Source: Alloalcanivorax balearicus MACL04
GTDB lineage: Bacteria; Pseudomonadota; Gammaproteobacteria; Pseudomonadales; Alcanivoracaceae
DNA: 64,000 nucleotides
Reading direction: 5' to 3'
NCBI RefSeq assembly: GCF_025532145.1
Contig: NZ_ARXS01000006.1
Location: forward strand, 62,001 to 126,000
The position numbers and the translations under genes are program-made. The notes under the pieces are model-generated. The model was not told the DNA's origin and did not search any database. It was given only the letters and a program-made list of their open reading frames with translations. Positions 8,328 to 17,753 of the stretch are shown here, piece after piece; within the stretch, counting starts at the first letter, position 1; each line of letters begins with the position of its first letter.

Positions 8328-9230
8328 TCAGGCCGCCAGACCTTCCCGGGGTACCGCGTGGCGCAGCACTTCAATGGCCTTGGGCCGGGGGAAGCTGTCC
8401 CGCCAGACCAGGGCAATGGCGCGTGACGGCACCGGTGCCGTGAACGGACGCACGGCAAAAGTGCTTTTGTCGTAGCCGTGCTGATACAGCGCGGAATCCG
8501 GCAGCACCGTGATGCCCAACCCGGAAGCGACCATGTGACGCAAGGTTTCCAGGGAGCCACCCTCGATCTGCACCAGATTGCGCTGACGCTCGGAATTGAT
8601 CGCCGGGCACAGTTCCAGAACCTGATCGCGGAAGCAGTGGCCTTCGCCGAGCAGCAGCAGGGTTTCGTCCAGAAGCTGCTCCGGGCGAATGTGTTGCTGC
8701 TTGGTCCAGGGATGGTCCGCCGGCAGCAGCACGGAGAAGGATTCCTCGTACATCTTGGCCCGCACCAGGCCGCCGCCGGAGAACGGCAGGGCGACGATGA
8801 TGGCGTCCAGCTCCCCGCGCTCCAGTTTGCCACGCAGCACGTGAGTGTAGTTTTCCTCGATGAACAGCGGCATTTCCGGCGCTTCCGCGTGCACTCGCGG
8901 CACCAGGGTCGGGAACAGGTAAGGCGCCACGGTGAAGATGGCGCCCACCCGCAGCGGCGAACCGAGCTGGTCGCGCTGGCTCATTGCCATCTGCTCCAGC
9001 AAATCGGCCTGTTCCAGTACCCGTTGTGCCTGGGCCACAATAGGCTCCGCCTGGGGAGTGACCACCACTTCCCGCGGGCGGCGCTCGAACAGGGGCATGC
9101 CAAGCTGTTCCTCGAGCTTCTTGATGGCGGCGCTGAGCGTGGGCTGACTGACATTGCACACCTGGGCCGCGTGACCGAAGTGCCGCTCACGAGCCAAAGC
9201 GACCAGATAGCGAAGTTCTGTTAGCGTCAT
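8328..9230 (-). CDS. oxyR: Peroxide-sensing LysR regulator OxyR
   Basis: 300 residues from ATG 9230 (MTLTELRYLVALARERHFGH). The redox-sensing loop GEGHCFRDQVLELC is present, with the two cysteines eight residues apart as in known OxyR proteins. These form the peroxide-induced disulfide. The N-terminal helix-turn-helix includes NVSQPTLSAAIKKLEEQLG. It controls hydrogen-peroxide defence genes. A longer in-frame start 21 bp upstream is less likely because the family begins at MTLTEL. It is divergent from the SDR gene. Confidence 0.95.
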   Translation of the reverse strand: MTLTELRYLVALARERHFGHAAQVCNVSQPTLSAAIKKLEEQLGMPLFERRPREVVVTPQAEPIVAQAQRVLEQADLLEQMAMSQRDQLGSPLRVGAIFTVAPYLFPTLVPRVHAEAPEMPLFIEENYTHVLRGKLERGELDAIIVALPFSGGGLVRAKMYEESFSVLLPADHPWTKQQHIRPEQLLDETLLLLGEGHCFRDQVLELCPAINSERQRNLVQIEGGSLETLRHMVASGLGITVLPDSALYQHGYDKSTFAVRPFTAPVPSRAIALVWRDSFPRPKAIEVLRHAVPREGLAA

Positions 9231-9280
9231 GGCAATAATATGTAGAGGCAATTGTGACCATTGTGCCCAAGAGGAAACCG

Positions 9281-10108
9281 ATGAGCCATATCCTAATTGC
9301 CGGATTGGGAGATCTGGGCGGCGGCCTGGCGCGGGCGCTGAGTGACGAGGGTCACAGGATCAGCGCCATTCGCCGGAGTCCGCGGGCCCCCCGCGGGGTC
9401 CAAGTGTATGCCCAGGACCTGGTTCGCGATACCCCCTTGCTGCCGCCGGAGCCGGTGGATCTGCTGGTGATCGTGATGACGCCGTCGGAATATTCCGAGG
9501 CCGGCTACCGGGCCGCGTATTTGACCGCCCCAGGCCGGTTGTTGGACGCCCTGGCACAGCGCCAGCCGTTGCCGCCGACTCTGTTTGTCTCCAGCACGGC
9601 GGTTTATGGCGATCTGCAGGGCGACGTGGACGAGGACACCTCGCCGGCCCCGCGGCGCTATAACGGGCAGGTGATGCTGGCGGCGGAAGAAGCCATCAGC
9701 GCCCGGGCGCCGTCCACGGCGGTACGCTTCTCTGGTATTTACGGACCGGGCCGCACCCGTCTGCTGCGCAAGGTGGAACAGCTTAGCCAGGGACAGGAAG
9801 CGCCGCCGGCGCCGGTGTGGACCAACCGCATTCACCGGGACGATTGTGTCGGCCTGCTGCACACCCTGGCCAGGCGCTGGCTGGCCGGGCAGACGGTGTC
9901 GCCGGTGGTGCTGGGCACCGACAACCATCCGGTCAGCAACCTGACGGTTTACCGCTATCTGGCCGAACTGCACGGCTGGCCGCTGACACTGGAGGAGGCC
10001 CCGCCCAGTGGCAAGCGGCTGTTCAGCCGGTTTATCGCCGAAGGCGGCTATCGCCTGCGTTATCCTGATTATCGGGAAGGGTACCGGGGGCTTTCCCAGG
10101 TCTTGTAG
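9281..10108 (+). CDS. SDR-type NAD(P)-dependent epimerase-like protein (YeeZ-like)
   Basis: 275 residues from ATG 9281, which follows a GAGGAAA ribosome site. The N-terminal nucleotide motif HILIAGLGDLGGGLA resembles the extended/atypical SDR fold. VSSTAVYGD and later RFSGIYGPGR are the usual epimerase motifs. The YxxxK pair is not obvious in canonical form. The family includes E. coli YeeZ, whose substrate is not firmly known. It sits between oxyR and purE and is divergent from oxyR. Function beyond nucleotide binding is not assignable. Confidence 0.75.
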   Translation: MSHILIAGLGDLGGGLARALSDEGHRISAIRRSPRAPRGVQVYAQDLVRDTPLLPPEPVDLLVIVMTPSEYSEAGYRAAYLTAPGRLLDALAQRQPLPPTLFVSSTAVYGDLQGDVDEDTSPAPRRYNGQVMLAAEEAISARAPSTAVRFSGIYGPGRTRLLRKVEQLSQGQEAPPAPVWTNRIHRDDCVGLLHTLARRWLAGQTVSPVVLGTDNHPVSNLTVYRYLAELHGWPLTLEEAPPSGKRLFSRFIAEGGYRLRYPDYREGYRGLSQVL

Positions 10109-10132
10109 GCATGAATCCAGAGGTCACTACGA

Positions 10133-10171
10133 AGCTCCAACAGCGGCTTCGTAGCAATCTCTGTTGGAGCT
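10133..10171. repeat. Degenerate REP-like inverted repeat
   Basis: AGCTCCAACAG (10133-10143) and CTGTTGGAGCT (10161-10171) form perfect 11-bp arms. The surrounding CTACGAAG and GGCTTCGTAG blocks match the outer ends of the other REP elements, but the inner palindrome is missing. The rest of the gap to purE (10172-10403) is GC-rich; I see no gene or known riboswitch in it. Confidence 0.7.
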
Positions 10172-10403
10172 GTCCGTGAGGCCCGGTCCACGGTGTAGAA
10201 TGGCCCCCGCGCGGCGCCGGTTCTTGCGCGCCGCCGCGGAATCAGTAGAGTGTGCGCCTTCCGGGTCCGAAAGCGGGCCCTTGGGGGCGTCGGGCAGGCC
10301 GTTCTGGGTGCGCCGGCGTCTCTCTAATCGGAGCCCAGGCACGGTCACGCCGGGAGCGGGCTCCACAATGGTCGGCCGATGACCGCCGGCGCATGGGAGT
10401 GAA

Positions 10404-10898
10404 ATGATGACCGTACCCGTAGCTGTTGTAATGGGGTCCCAGTCCGACTGGGACACCATGAAAGAGGCCTGTGACGCCCTTAGCCAATTCGCGGTGGGCT
10501 GGAAAGCCCAGGTGGTGTCCGCCCACCGCACACCTGAGCGCCTGTTCGAGTTTTCCCGCAATGCCGCCGACGAGGGCTACCGAATTATCATCGCCGGTGC
10601 CGGCGGTGCCGCCCATCTGCCGGGCATGATTGCTTCCATGACGCCGCTGCCGGTGCTGGGCGTGCCGGTGCAGAGCCGTGCTCTGTCCGGTCTCGACAGT
10701 CTTCTGTCCATCGTGCAAATGCCCAAGGGCGTGGCGGTGGGCACCCTGGCCATCGGTACCGCGGGGGCCTATAACGCCGGCCTGCTGGCGGCACAGATGC
10801 TGGGCAGCCACGATGACGCGCTGCGCCAGCGCATCGCCGAGTGGAAAGCCGCCCGCGCCGATGAAGTACTGGCCAACGCGGATCTGGGGCAGGGCTGA
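10404..10898 (+). CDS. purE: N5-carboxyaminoimidazole ribonucleotide mutase
   Basis: 164 residues, class I PurE. Signature motifs are [23 protein letters not shown] and [18 protein letters not shown]. It converts N5-CAIR to CAIR in de novo purine synthesis, acting after PurK. The stop codon overlaps the purK start (TGATG), so the two form an operon with coupled translation. The ATG is doubled; either of the first two codons may serve. Confidence 0.97.
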   Translation: MMTVPVAVVMGSQSDWDTMKEACDALSQFAVGWKAQVVSAHRTPERLFEFSRNAADEGYRIIIAGAGGAAHLPGMIASMTPLPVLGVPVQSRALSGLDSLLSIVQMPKGVAVGTLAIGTAGAYNAGLLAAQMLGSHDDALRQRIAEWKAARADEVLANADLGQG

Positions 10899-12001
10899 TG
10901 AATCGGGTACTGGTATTGGGTGGAGGCCAATTGGGCCTGATGATGGCGGAAGCCGGAGCCCGTCTGGGGCTGGTGGTGGATCGCTATGATCCGGAACGGG
11001 CGTTGCTGTTACCGGGAACCTCCGATCTGCCGGTACCCATCGATCTGCAGACCTGCCTGGAACGCTATCCGGTGATCACCGTGGAACGGGAAGCCTTTCC
11101 CGCTAGCGGTCTGTCCGCCGAACTGGCCAGCAGCGACCGCTGTGTGGCCCGGGGTGCCCTGAAGGTAATTCCGGACCGCTTCGACCAGAAAACCATGCTC
11201 GACAAACTGGGCATCCCCACCGCTGAGTGGATGAACCTGGATCGCGCCGGGGATCTGGATACCGCCATTCAGCGTTTTGGCGGGGTGGTGGTGAAAGCGC
11301 GCAGCGGCGGCTATGACGGCCGTGGCACCTGGATTCTGAATGCCGGCGACGACACCTCCGTGGTGCCGGTGACGGAACTGGCCGGCCAGGCCATCATTGA
11401 GCGGAAAGTGCCGTTCCGGCGTGAGCTTTCCATCGTTGGAGCCCGCAATCTGCAGGGCGATACGCTGTTCTACCCGCTGACCCGCAACTGGCACGTGGAT
11501 GGCATTCTGCGCCTGAGCCTGGCTCCTGCCCGCGCTTGCCAGGCGCTGCAAAAACCCGCCGAAGCCATGCTCAAGGGCATCATGGAAGAGCTGGATTATG
11601 CCGGCGTGATGGCGGTGGAGTTTTTCGAGGAAGACGGCCAACTGGTAGTCAACGAGATCGCCCCACGTGTGCATAATTCCGGCCACTGGACCCATGAAGG
11701 CGCCGACTGGTCGCAGTTCGACTTACACGTGCATGCCCTCGCCGGTGTGCCGTTGCACGCGGTGAACGTGCACGGCCCCACCGCCATGGTGAACCTGATC
11801 GGCACGCCGTTTGACCAGGCCTGGCTGCAACATCCGGGGGTGGTGCATTGGTACGGCAAATCCGTGCGCCCCGGACGCAAACTGGGGCACGCCAATCTGG
11901 TGGCCGACACCCTGGAAGAACTGCGCGAAGGGCTGCGCGCCTGGGCCGACGTGCTGCCGGAAGGGTTCGAGGCGGTGTTGGATTCGGAACTGGGCCTTTA
12001 A
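10898..12001 (+). CDS. purK: N5-carboxyaminoimidazole ribonucleotide synthase
   Basis: 367 residues. The N-terminal VLVLGGGQLGLMMAEAGARLG is the family's nucleotide-like fold start. The central ATP-grasp part includes VVKARSGGYDGRGTW, and VNEIAPRVHNSGHWT closes the active site. The enzyme makes N5-CAIR from AIR, bicarbonate and ATP for the adjacent PurE. The overlapping start with purE implies co-translation. Confidence 0.97.
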   Translation: MNRVLVLGGGQLGLMMAEAGARLGLVVDRYDPERALLLPGTSDLPVPIDLQTCLERYPVITVEREAFPASGLSAELASSDRCVARGALKVIPDRFDQKTMLDKLGIPTAEWMNLDRAGDLDTAIQRFGGVVVKARSGGYDGRGTWILNAGDDTSVVPVTELAGQAIIERKVPFRRELSIVGARNLQGDTLFYPLTRNWHVDGILRLSLAPARACQALQKPAEAMLKGIMEELDYAGVMAVEFFEEDGQLVVNEIAPRVHNSGHWTHEGADWSQFDLHVHALAGVPLHAVNVHGPTAMVNLIGTPFDQAWLQHPGVVHWYGKSVRPGRKLGHANLVADTLEELREGLRAWADVLPEGFEAVLDSELGL

Positions 12002-12003
12002 CG

Positions 12004-12048
12004 TTTCACCCTCTCCCTGTCCCTTGAGGGGGGAAGGAGAGGGTGAAA
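12004..12048. terminator. Bidirectional terminator-like hairpin
   Basis: Perfect 13-bp arms TTTCACCCTCTCC (12004-12016) and GGAGAGGGTGAAA (12036-12048) lie between the converging purK and lipoprotein-esterase genes. The A/T ends of the stem provide short U-runs on both strands. Confidence 0.65.
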
Positions 12049-12073
12049 ACAAAGCGATCTACTCCGTCCGGCC

Positions 12074-13903
12074 TCAGGGCGCCGGCCAGGGGCTCTGGCT
12101 GGCGAAATGTCGCACGGCGTTCTTCTCCCCTTCGTCGTAAGCGCTGATCGCCGCTTCCCGGTCCTCCTCCACGCTTTCCAGTGTCAGCGCTTCGCCGGAC
12201 ATCTCTATGTGGGCCTGTTCACGGTCGGCATCCAGTACGACGACGGTGTCACCCCCCTCGCCGCTCCATGGCATCCAGCGTGGCGGGCAGTCGCCATCGC
12301 AGCCACCGCTGGGGTCTCCTTGGCGAAGGAAGTGCTTCACATAGGTCATCATCGCGTCCTGCAGATCGCGCCGCCCTGTTTCGTTATCCGCGGTGAAAGG
12401 ATAACCGAACAGCCCCTCTTCCCGGCCATGGAAGAATGAAATTTCTGCGGAGTGTCCGGCGCCATAAATGAAGTCGAAGGGTTCGGGTCCGGAGCCGGGG
12501 CTGCCCCAGCGGAAATCATAGGCGAAAACGTCTTCTTGCCGTTGTGCCAGCGCCGCCGCCAGTTCGTCCACATACTTGGCGCGCCAGGCGCGGCTGCCAT
12601 GATAGCCGGCAAGCTCGTAGATCGTCCGGTCCCGCTCCGTGGGCAGCACGTCGTCCAGGGTGAACGGAGAGCCGTCCGCTTTCGATTCCCCTTCCATCAC
12701 ATCCTTCAGATTGAGCCAGGTGTAGTCTCCGGAAGGCTGGCCATACAGGGCTTTCACCAAGGCGCCATAGAGGGGCATGAAGGCCTTTTGCTCATATTCG
12801 TTGGCGCCGATGATCAAAGGCACGGAGTTGTATTCGCCAGCACGAATGGCCGGCATCCAGCCGCCGCTGGGCACCACCACACCGTCCTCCGTGGCGCCGT
12901 AGGCGGACAGGCTGGTGTAGGCCAGGACGGCGGCGTAGTAGTCATGGGCCGGGATCTGGAACAGATATTCATCCAGGGTGGCATCGTCCACCATCTGCTG
13001 GCGCAGGGCGGCGGCTTCGCTGGCGTCTCCGGCATCACCCCGGTAGCGCAACAGATAGTCGATCTGTTCGTTGGTGAAGGCCTCGGCCTCCGCCGGCGAG
13101 CGGGTCGCCATGGCCGGGCTTTGTGCCATGGCCTTGTGGAACAGGCCTTGTGCTTGCGGTGACACCAGCAGTGTCATCACGTTGTGACCCCCGGCGGACT
13201 CGCCAGCAATGGTGATCTGATCGGGATCGCCGCCGAAGGCCGCGGCATTGTCACGTACCCATCGCAGGGCCTGTATCTGATCCAGATTGCCGAAATTGCC
13301 GGAATCGGACAGCGCGTCGGCACCGCCGGTCTGGACTTCCGGTTGGTAGAACCAGCCCAGTGGCCCCAGCCGGTACTGGATCACCACGACCACCGCGTCG
13401 GCGTGCAGGGCCAGGTTGCCGCCATCGTAATCCATGGCGGTGCCGAAGTTATTGGAACCACCGTGAATCCAGACATAAACCGGCAATTGCTCCTGCTGCC
13501 AGTCAGCGCGGCTGGGCCGGTAGATATCCAGGTACAGGCAGTCTTCGTCGCCGATGATGTTTTGTGTGCGTACCCAGTGAAGGGTGGTTTCCGCCTGTAC
13601 GCAACGGGATGCCGGCTCGGTGGCGTCGCGCACGCCGCTCCAGCTTTCCGGCGGTTGCGGTGCGCGCCAGCGTAGGTCGTCCACTGGCGGGCGGGCATAA
13701 GGTATGCCCCGCCACACCAGCAGGGTGCCATCGACAGTGGCGTTTTCCGGTGCCCGTTGCTGGCCGGCGACCTCGCCTTGCAGCGTGGTCGCGGTCACAG
13801 GGGGCTGTGGGGATGGCCGATCATTGCTGCTGTCACTGCCGCAGCCGGTCAGGATCAGGCTGAACAGGGCCAGCAGTCCCAGGGATTTGCCATGGGGGAA
13901 CAT
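12074..13903 (-). CDS. Type B carboxylesterase lipoprotein
   Basis: 609 residues. The lipoprotein signal ends in LILTGC with Cys 21 followed by GSDSSNDR; Gly at +2 suggests outer-membrane sorting. The body is a carboxylesterase/lipase type B domain: GIPYARPP, EDCLYLDIY, oxyanion region VYVWIHGGSN and nucleophile elbow TIAGESAGGHN, with a later histidine in GAGHSAEI. It probably hydrolyses extracellular esters at the cell surface. It is the downstream-most of three tandem minus-strand hydrolase lipoproteins. The genes are separated by 115 and 238 bp, so separate promoters are possible. Confidence 0.85.
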   Translation of the reverse strand: MFPHGKSLGLLALFSLILTGCGSDSSNDRPSPQPPVTATTLQGEVAGQQRAPENATVDGTLLVWRGIPYARPPVDDLRWRAPQPPESWSGVRDATEPASRCVQAETTLHWVRTQNIIGDEDCLYLDIYRPSRADWQQEQLPVYVWIHGGSNNFGTAMDYDGGNLALHADAVVVVIQYRLGPLGWFYQPEVQTGGADALSDSGNFGNLDQIQALRWVRDNAAAFGGDPDQITIAGESAGGHNVMTLLVSPQAQGLFHKAMAQSPAMATRSPAEAEAFTNEQIDYLLRYRGDAGDASEAAALRQQMVDDATLDEYLFQIPAHDYYAAVLAYTSLSAYGATEDGVVVPSGGWMPAIRAGEYNSVPLIIGANEYEQKAFMPLYGALVKALYGQPSGDYTWLNLKDVMEGESKADGSPFTLDDVLPTERDRTIYELAGYHGSRAWRAKYVDELAAALAQRQEDVFAYDFRWGSPGSGPEPFDFIYGAGHSAEISFFHGREEGLFGYPFTADNETGRRDLQDAMMTYVKHFLRQGDPSGGCDGDCPPRWMPWSGEGGDTVVVLDADREQAHIEMSGEALTLESVEEDREAAISAYDEGEKNAVRHFASQSPWPAP

Positions 13904-13974
13904 CGCTCTCTCCTTGCCTTGTTGTTATGGCATGCGTTGTTAAGACCCGCGCCCAGACAGGGGCGAGGCGGATC

Positions 13975-13995
13975 ACGGAGGGCATGGCCCTCCGT
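13975..13995. other. Perfect inverted repeat between two hydrolase genes
   Basis: ACGGAGGGC and GCCCTCCGT pair around ATG. A run of A residues follows on the plus strand, so the T-run precedes the stem for minus-strand transcripts. It is therefore not a standard terminator. Confidence 0.6.
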
Positions 13996-14018
13996 AAAAA
14001 AAGCAAACAAGACTCGAA

Positions 14019-15440
14019 TCAAGGGCAGGCGGGCAGGCCCGGCCGGTCCTCGCTGGTGAACTGACAGCCGTAATCCGGATCGGCCACCACCGCCGGGTCG
14101 AGAATCTCATCCCCATCCGGTTTCACCGAGTTCTGTTCCCAGTTGATCATGTCGGCGAAGGCGGTTTCCTGTTCTTCCTGGGTGAAATCACAGTGCCCCG
14201 GAGAGCGTAGTGCCCGTTGTACCAGCCAGGTGTCGCTGCCATTGGCCGTGGCACGCTCGCGGTAGATCTGAGCATGACGGAACGGCACATACAGATCCCC
14301 AAGCCCTTGCAGACTGACCACCGGGATGGTGAATTCACCGTTGACCACCGGAATCCAGCGCAGACCGTCGCTGCGCGGGCCGTTGGCGGCCGGGTTCTCC
14401 TCCACTCTCAGAATGGTGTCGTTGAAGGCCTGCTCCTCGGCGGTGAGGGCCGGGTCGTTGTCGAACTGATAGGTGACGTCGGCGTTGCCAGTGAGGTTGT
14501 CGGCGAGGATGCCGTTGACGGTGCCGTCGCGCCCGCCGGTGCCCATCACCACGCCCCAATAGTAGGTACGAAAGCCGATATCCGCGATGGGCCGTTCGCC
14601 GCCGGAGAGATTGCGGGAGATCGCCATCATCTTCTCGCCCTCTGCCGTGGGGGTGCCCAGTGCGGCGGGAGTGGGGACCTCGTCCCACAATACCGCGTTG
14701 ATGGCATCCGCATCGAAGTTGGTGGCCGGGATGCCTTCCAGCGGCGGCACACTGTTGTCCGCGGTGTGCGCCAGATGCTGGGCGGCCATGGTGAACCAGG
14801 CCAGATAGTTGAACTCAAGCGTGTCCGCCACCACACCGCACATGGGCACGGCGCCGTCGTAGTGCACGACGTTATTGGCGGTGTCGTAGGTTTCCTGCTC
14901 GATGGCGGCGGCGGTGACGTGGCCGCCCATGGAATGGCCGGTGATATAGATCTTGCTCGGCGTATCCAGTTCGCGGCCGTTGGCGCTGGCGATCTCGTTG
15001 AACGCCAGCGCCAGTTCGTTGGTGTCCTCCACGCCGGTCCGTACATCATAGTAGTTGGTGGAGTAGCTTGATGCCGCCCAGGCGTACCCGTTGTCCAGGA
15101 ACCAGGCTCGCAGGCTTGGATCGGAAACGGTCAGGGTCTCACCCTCGCCGCGATAACCGTGGGCATACATCACCAGTTTGCCGTTCCAGTTTTCCGGCAC
15201 TTCCATGCGATAACCGGCGCCGCTGGGCCGCACGCCCCACCAGCGGCTGGCATTTTTGTGCCCCTCCAGGGCCTCGAACGGCAGGCTGGCTTCATCCGCC
15301 GTGAAGGTGCGCTGATCCTGGACACGGCTGGGGTCGCTCGGTGCCGGGTCCCGGTCACTGTCACTGCCGCAGGCGGCGATGCTGGCCGCGAGCAAGCCTA
15401 TGGCCAGAGGTTTAAGAGATATAACGGAATGCGAGTCCAT
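14019..15440 (-). CDS. Alpha/beta-hydrolase lipoprotein
   Basis: 473 residues. The lipoprotein signal ends AASIAAC with Cys 24, then GSDSDRD. The catalytic region carries VMYAHGYRGEG (oxyanion loop) and the nucleophile elbow ITGHSMGGHV. A histidine in RSPGHCDFTQEE near the C-terminus is a plausible third catalytic residue. The protein belongs to the broad alpha/beta-hydrolase fold, but I do not recognise the exact family; an esterase, a polyester depolymerase-like enzyme or a peptidase is possible. It lies between two other hydrolase lipoproteins with a similar N-terminal tether. Confidence 0.75.
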   Translation of the reverse strand: MDSHSVISLKPLAIGLLAASIAACGSDSDRDPAPSDPSRVQDQRTFTADEASLPFEALEGHKNASRWWGVRPSGAGYRMEVPENWNGKLVMYAHGYRGEGETLTVSDPSLRAWFLDNGYAWAASSYSTNYYDVRTGVEDTNELALAFNEIASANGRELDTPSKIYITGHSMGGHVTAAAIEQETYDTANNVVHYDGAVPMCGVVADTLEFNYLAWFTMAAQHLAHTADNSVPPLEGIPATNFDADAINAVLWDEVPTPAALGTPTAEGEKMMAISRNLSGGERPIADIGFRTYYWGVVMGTGGRDGTVNGILADNLTGNADVTYQFDNDPALTAEEQAFNDTILRVEENPAANGPRSDGLRWIPVVNGEFTIPVVSLQGLGDLYVPFRHAQIYRERATANGSDTWLVQRALRSPGHCDFTQEEQETAFADMINWEQNSVKPDGDEILDPAVVADPDYGCQFTSEDRPGLPACP

Positions 15441-15678
15441 CTGATGTCTCCCTGTCTTTATTGGTGTTATATAAATAATTTTTTATGGTGTTTCGCTATG
15501 CGGAATAGTCTTTCTATAAAACGAAACGCACTCAATATGAGAGGCGGTCACGGTGACGTCAACCTGTGAAAGGGAGGAGGTGGGATCTGCATCGCAAAGC
15601 GTCGCCGAATCACAAGCGGCGGGTCGGGATCGACGTGAAGGGGGCGGCTGAGCACCCCCTCCGCGAACCGGCTTTAAG

Positions 15679-17457
15679 TTAGAAATCCACGCGTTGCATC
15701 GCCAGATCGGTGATCTGAACGGTGCCGGCGGCGGTTTGGTCGAACACCAGCTCCACCGCGTTGAGGTTGGTGAAGTCCACGCCCTCGAAGGCCGTCAACG
15801 GGATATCGACGGCGTTCAGGGTGGTTTTTTGCGAGCCGTGATTAGCATCGTCATAGAAGGTGTGACCCGGCGGATAGAACAGCCCGTCGCTGTAATCGCT
15901 GGCGACCACGGCGGCGCGGTTGCCGTCCATGTCCTCAAGCACCACCTGGAAGTCCTGACCGTCCGTATTGTCAGTGTCGCCATGGGAAATGCCCACGCGT
16001 ACCGATAACACCTGATAATCCGTGGCGTTGGTGCCCAGCAGCTCCGAGCGGTACGTGGCGGCGGTATCCCAGACCATGAACAACTGCTCGGCGATATTGA
16101 AGGTCGGCGTGGCCACGTCACAGCCTTCCCCGGGCCGGCCGTTGGTTTGACAGATGCCGAAGCGGGAGAAGCCGCCGAATCGCACCGCGCCACCGAGATT
16201 GTTGGTGGTCAGGCTGGCCGGATCCAGGGTGTCGTCGATGACCAGCCGTTGCCCGGCGGGTGCGTGCACGCTGAGCAGAAAGCGGTCGTCGCAGGGTGCT
16301 TCACCGGCTGGACAGAGCGTCTCCGGCACTGGCGTCTGGCCATTCCAATAGGCACCGAACTCCTCTTCGCCACCGATGAAATAGCGAAAGAAGGAAGCGA
16401 TGAAAAACAGCCCATGGGCTTGCTGCATTTCCGGCGTGTCGCGGCCGTTGCCGGCGGCGTTCTCGCCACACCAGGGATCATCGCCGTCGCTGTCCAGGAT
16501 GGTCCAGTCGTCCGGGCGGGTATCGGCGGTCCAGACGGTATTGTAATAGTTGTGGTTGGCGCCCATCGGAATCAACTGGAATTTTGCATAGGGGTCGTTG
16601 TCCACGGCGTAGCGGCTGGTGTCGTAGGCAAAGTTTCCCATCAGATCTTCCACATCGCCGTCACAATAGCCGGCCAGGGACAGGAAGTTCACGTTGCTGA
16701 CGGTCTGAGTGTTGTAATCGGTGGGGGCCAGGGCGAACACCGCGGTGATGTTGTGAGGCTCGGGCTGGGCGCGGTTATACAGCACGGTCTGGTTGACCCC
16801 CTCGCCGCCACGGGAATGCCCCATGATGCCGATCCGGCTCATGTCGAGCTTGCCCATCAGGTTGTCCAGACCGTTGCCGCCGGCCTGATTGATGGTGCGG
16901 AACTCATCCAGATGGCGGACCACCAGCATGGCTCGGGCCAGGGCGCCGGTATCGCCGTTGCCCGGGCTGCTGTCATGGTCGTTGATATCGTTGGCGTCCA
17001 CGGAAATGACGGCGTAGCCGTGGCTGGCCAGATTTTCGGAGATGTACTGGTAACCACGATAGCTGGGGATCGGGTTGTCGCAGTCGTCATCGTCGATGCC
17101 GCGGCCGTCATAACAAGTGCCATGGCGGCCATGCAGGAACAGCACCAGCGGGAACGGGCCGGCTTCTCCCTCCGGGTACTGAATATAACCGTGAATATCG
17201 GTTTCGTAGCTATCGCTATTCTTGTTGTCCACGACGGTCATGCGGCCGAACTGGTATTCATTCTCCGATACGCCATAGGCGCCGGTGGTGGCGGCATCGG
17301 CGGCCACCGTATTGGTGATCGGGTCCGGTTCAGTCTTGGCCGCCGGTGGAGGGTTGTCGGAGGAACTGTCGCCGCCACAACCACTAAGAATCAAAGAGAT
17401 GGAAAGATAAAGTGCTCCCGCACCCTTGAGTGACAAGGGCGACATGCTGATGCTCAT
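15679..17457 (-). CDS. Large alpha/beta-hydrolase lipoprotein with C-terminal beta domain
   Basis: 592 residues. The signal ends LILSGC, then GGDSSSDN. The hydrolase part contains VLFLHGRHGTCYD and the nucleophile elbow IGIMGHSRGGEGV. Several Asp-rich turns and paired cysteines suggest a secreted, disulfide-stabilised enzyme. The last 150-200 residues alternate short strands and look like a separate beta-sandwich ending in AAGTVQITDLAMQRVDF. The substrate is unknown. It is first in the row of three surface hydrolases. Confidence 0.75.
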   Translation of the reverse strand: MSISMSPLSLKGAGALYLSISLILSGCGGDSSSDNPPPAAKTEPDPITNTVAADAATTGAYGVSENEYQFGRMTVVDNKNSDSYETDIHGYIQYPEGEAGPFPLVLFLHGRHGTCYDGRGIDDDDCDNPIPSYRGYQYISENLASHGYAVISVDANDINDHDSSPGNGDTGALARAMLVVRHLDEFRTINQAGGNGLDNLMGKLDMSRIGIMGHSRGGEGVNQTVLYNRAQPEPHNITAVFALAPTDYNTQTVSNVNFLSLAGYCDGDVEDLMGNFAYDTSRYAVDNDPYAKFQLIPMGANHNYYNTVWTADTRPDDWTILDSDGDDPWCGENAAGNGRDTPEMQQAHGLFFIASFFRYFIGGEEEFGAYWNGQTPVPETLCPAGEAPCDDRFLLSVHAPAGQRLVIDDTLDPASLTTNNLGGAVRFGGFSRFGICQTNGRPGEGCDVATPTFNIAEQLFMVWDTAATYRSELLGTNATDYQVLSVRVGISHGDTDNTDGQDFQVVLEDMDGNRAAVVASDYSDGLFYPPGHTFYDDANHGSQKTTLNAVDIPLTAFEGVDFTNLNAVELVFDQTAAGTVQITDLAMQRVDF

Positions 17458-17692
17458 GCTGTTTTTCCCCTTCTGTTGATAACGGCAAGCGTCCCAGGAG
17501 GACCAGAGCGCTAAGGCAATAGAGATGCCATTTCCTGACCGGTGTCAGGGGAAAACAAACTTAGGAGTAGGTAAGGTTTTGTTTTAAAAGTGGATTCCGT
17601 TTTCGAGAAAACCGCGGGTGCCGTTTATCAACGAGATGGGAGAGGGCGGGGGAAAAGTAATCGCGGTGCAAGCCGGTGCAGCGGAACTGGAA

Positions 17693-17716
17693 AGGGGCAT
17701 CCGCTAGGATGCCCCT
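17693..17716 (-). terminator. Hairpin after ridA
   Basis: AGGGGCATCC and GGATGCCCCT form a perfect 10-bp stem with loop GCTA, about 40 bp beyond the ridA stop. Only three T residues follow on the minus strand. The rest of the gap 17458-17692 shows no gene. Confidence 0.6.
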
Positions 17717-17753
17717 GATTAAAAGCGGTGCGGGAATAGTGCCTCTGAATCGA

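Noticed and set aside
10172-10403. Possible purine riboswitch before purE
   Set aside because: No conserved purine-aptamer core could be recognised in this GC-rich gap.
13975-13995. Terminator between two hydrolase genes
   Set aside because: The T-run precedes the stem on the transcribed strand, so it was listed only as an inverted repeat.
16147-17433. 428-codon plus-strand frame opposite the large hydrolase lipoprotein
   Set aside because: Same shadow effect; no signal, motif or ribosome site, and the opposite strand carries a coherent lipoprotein enzyme.
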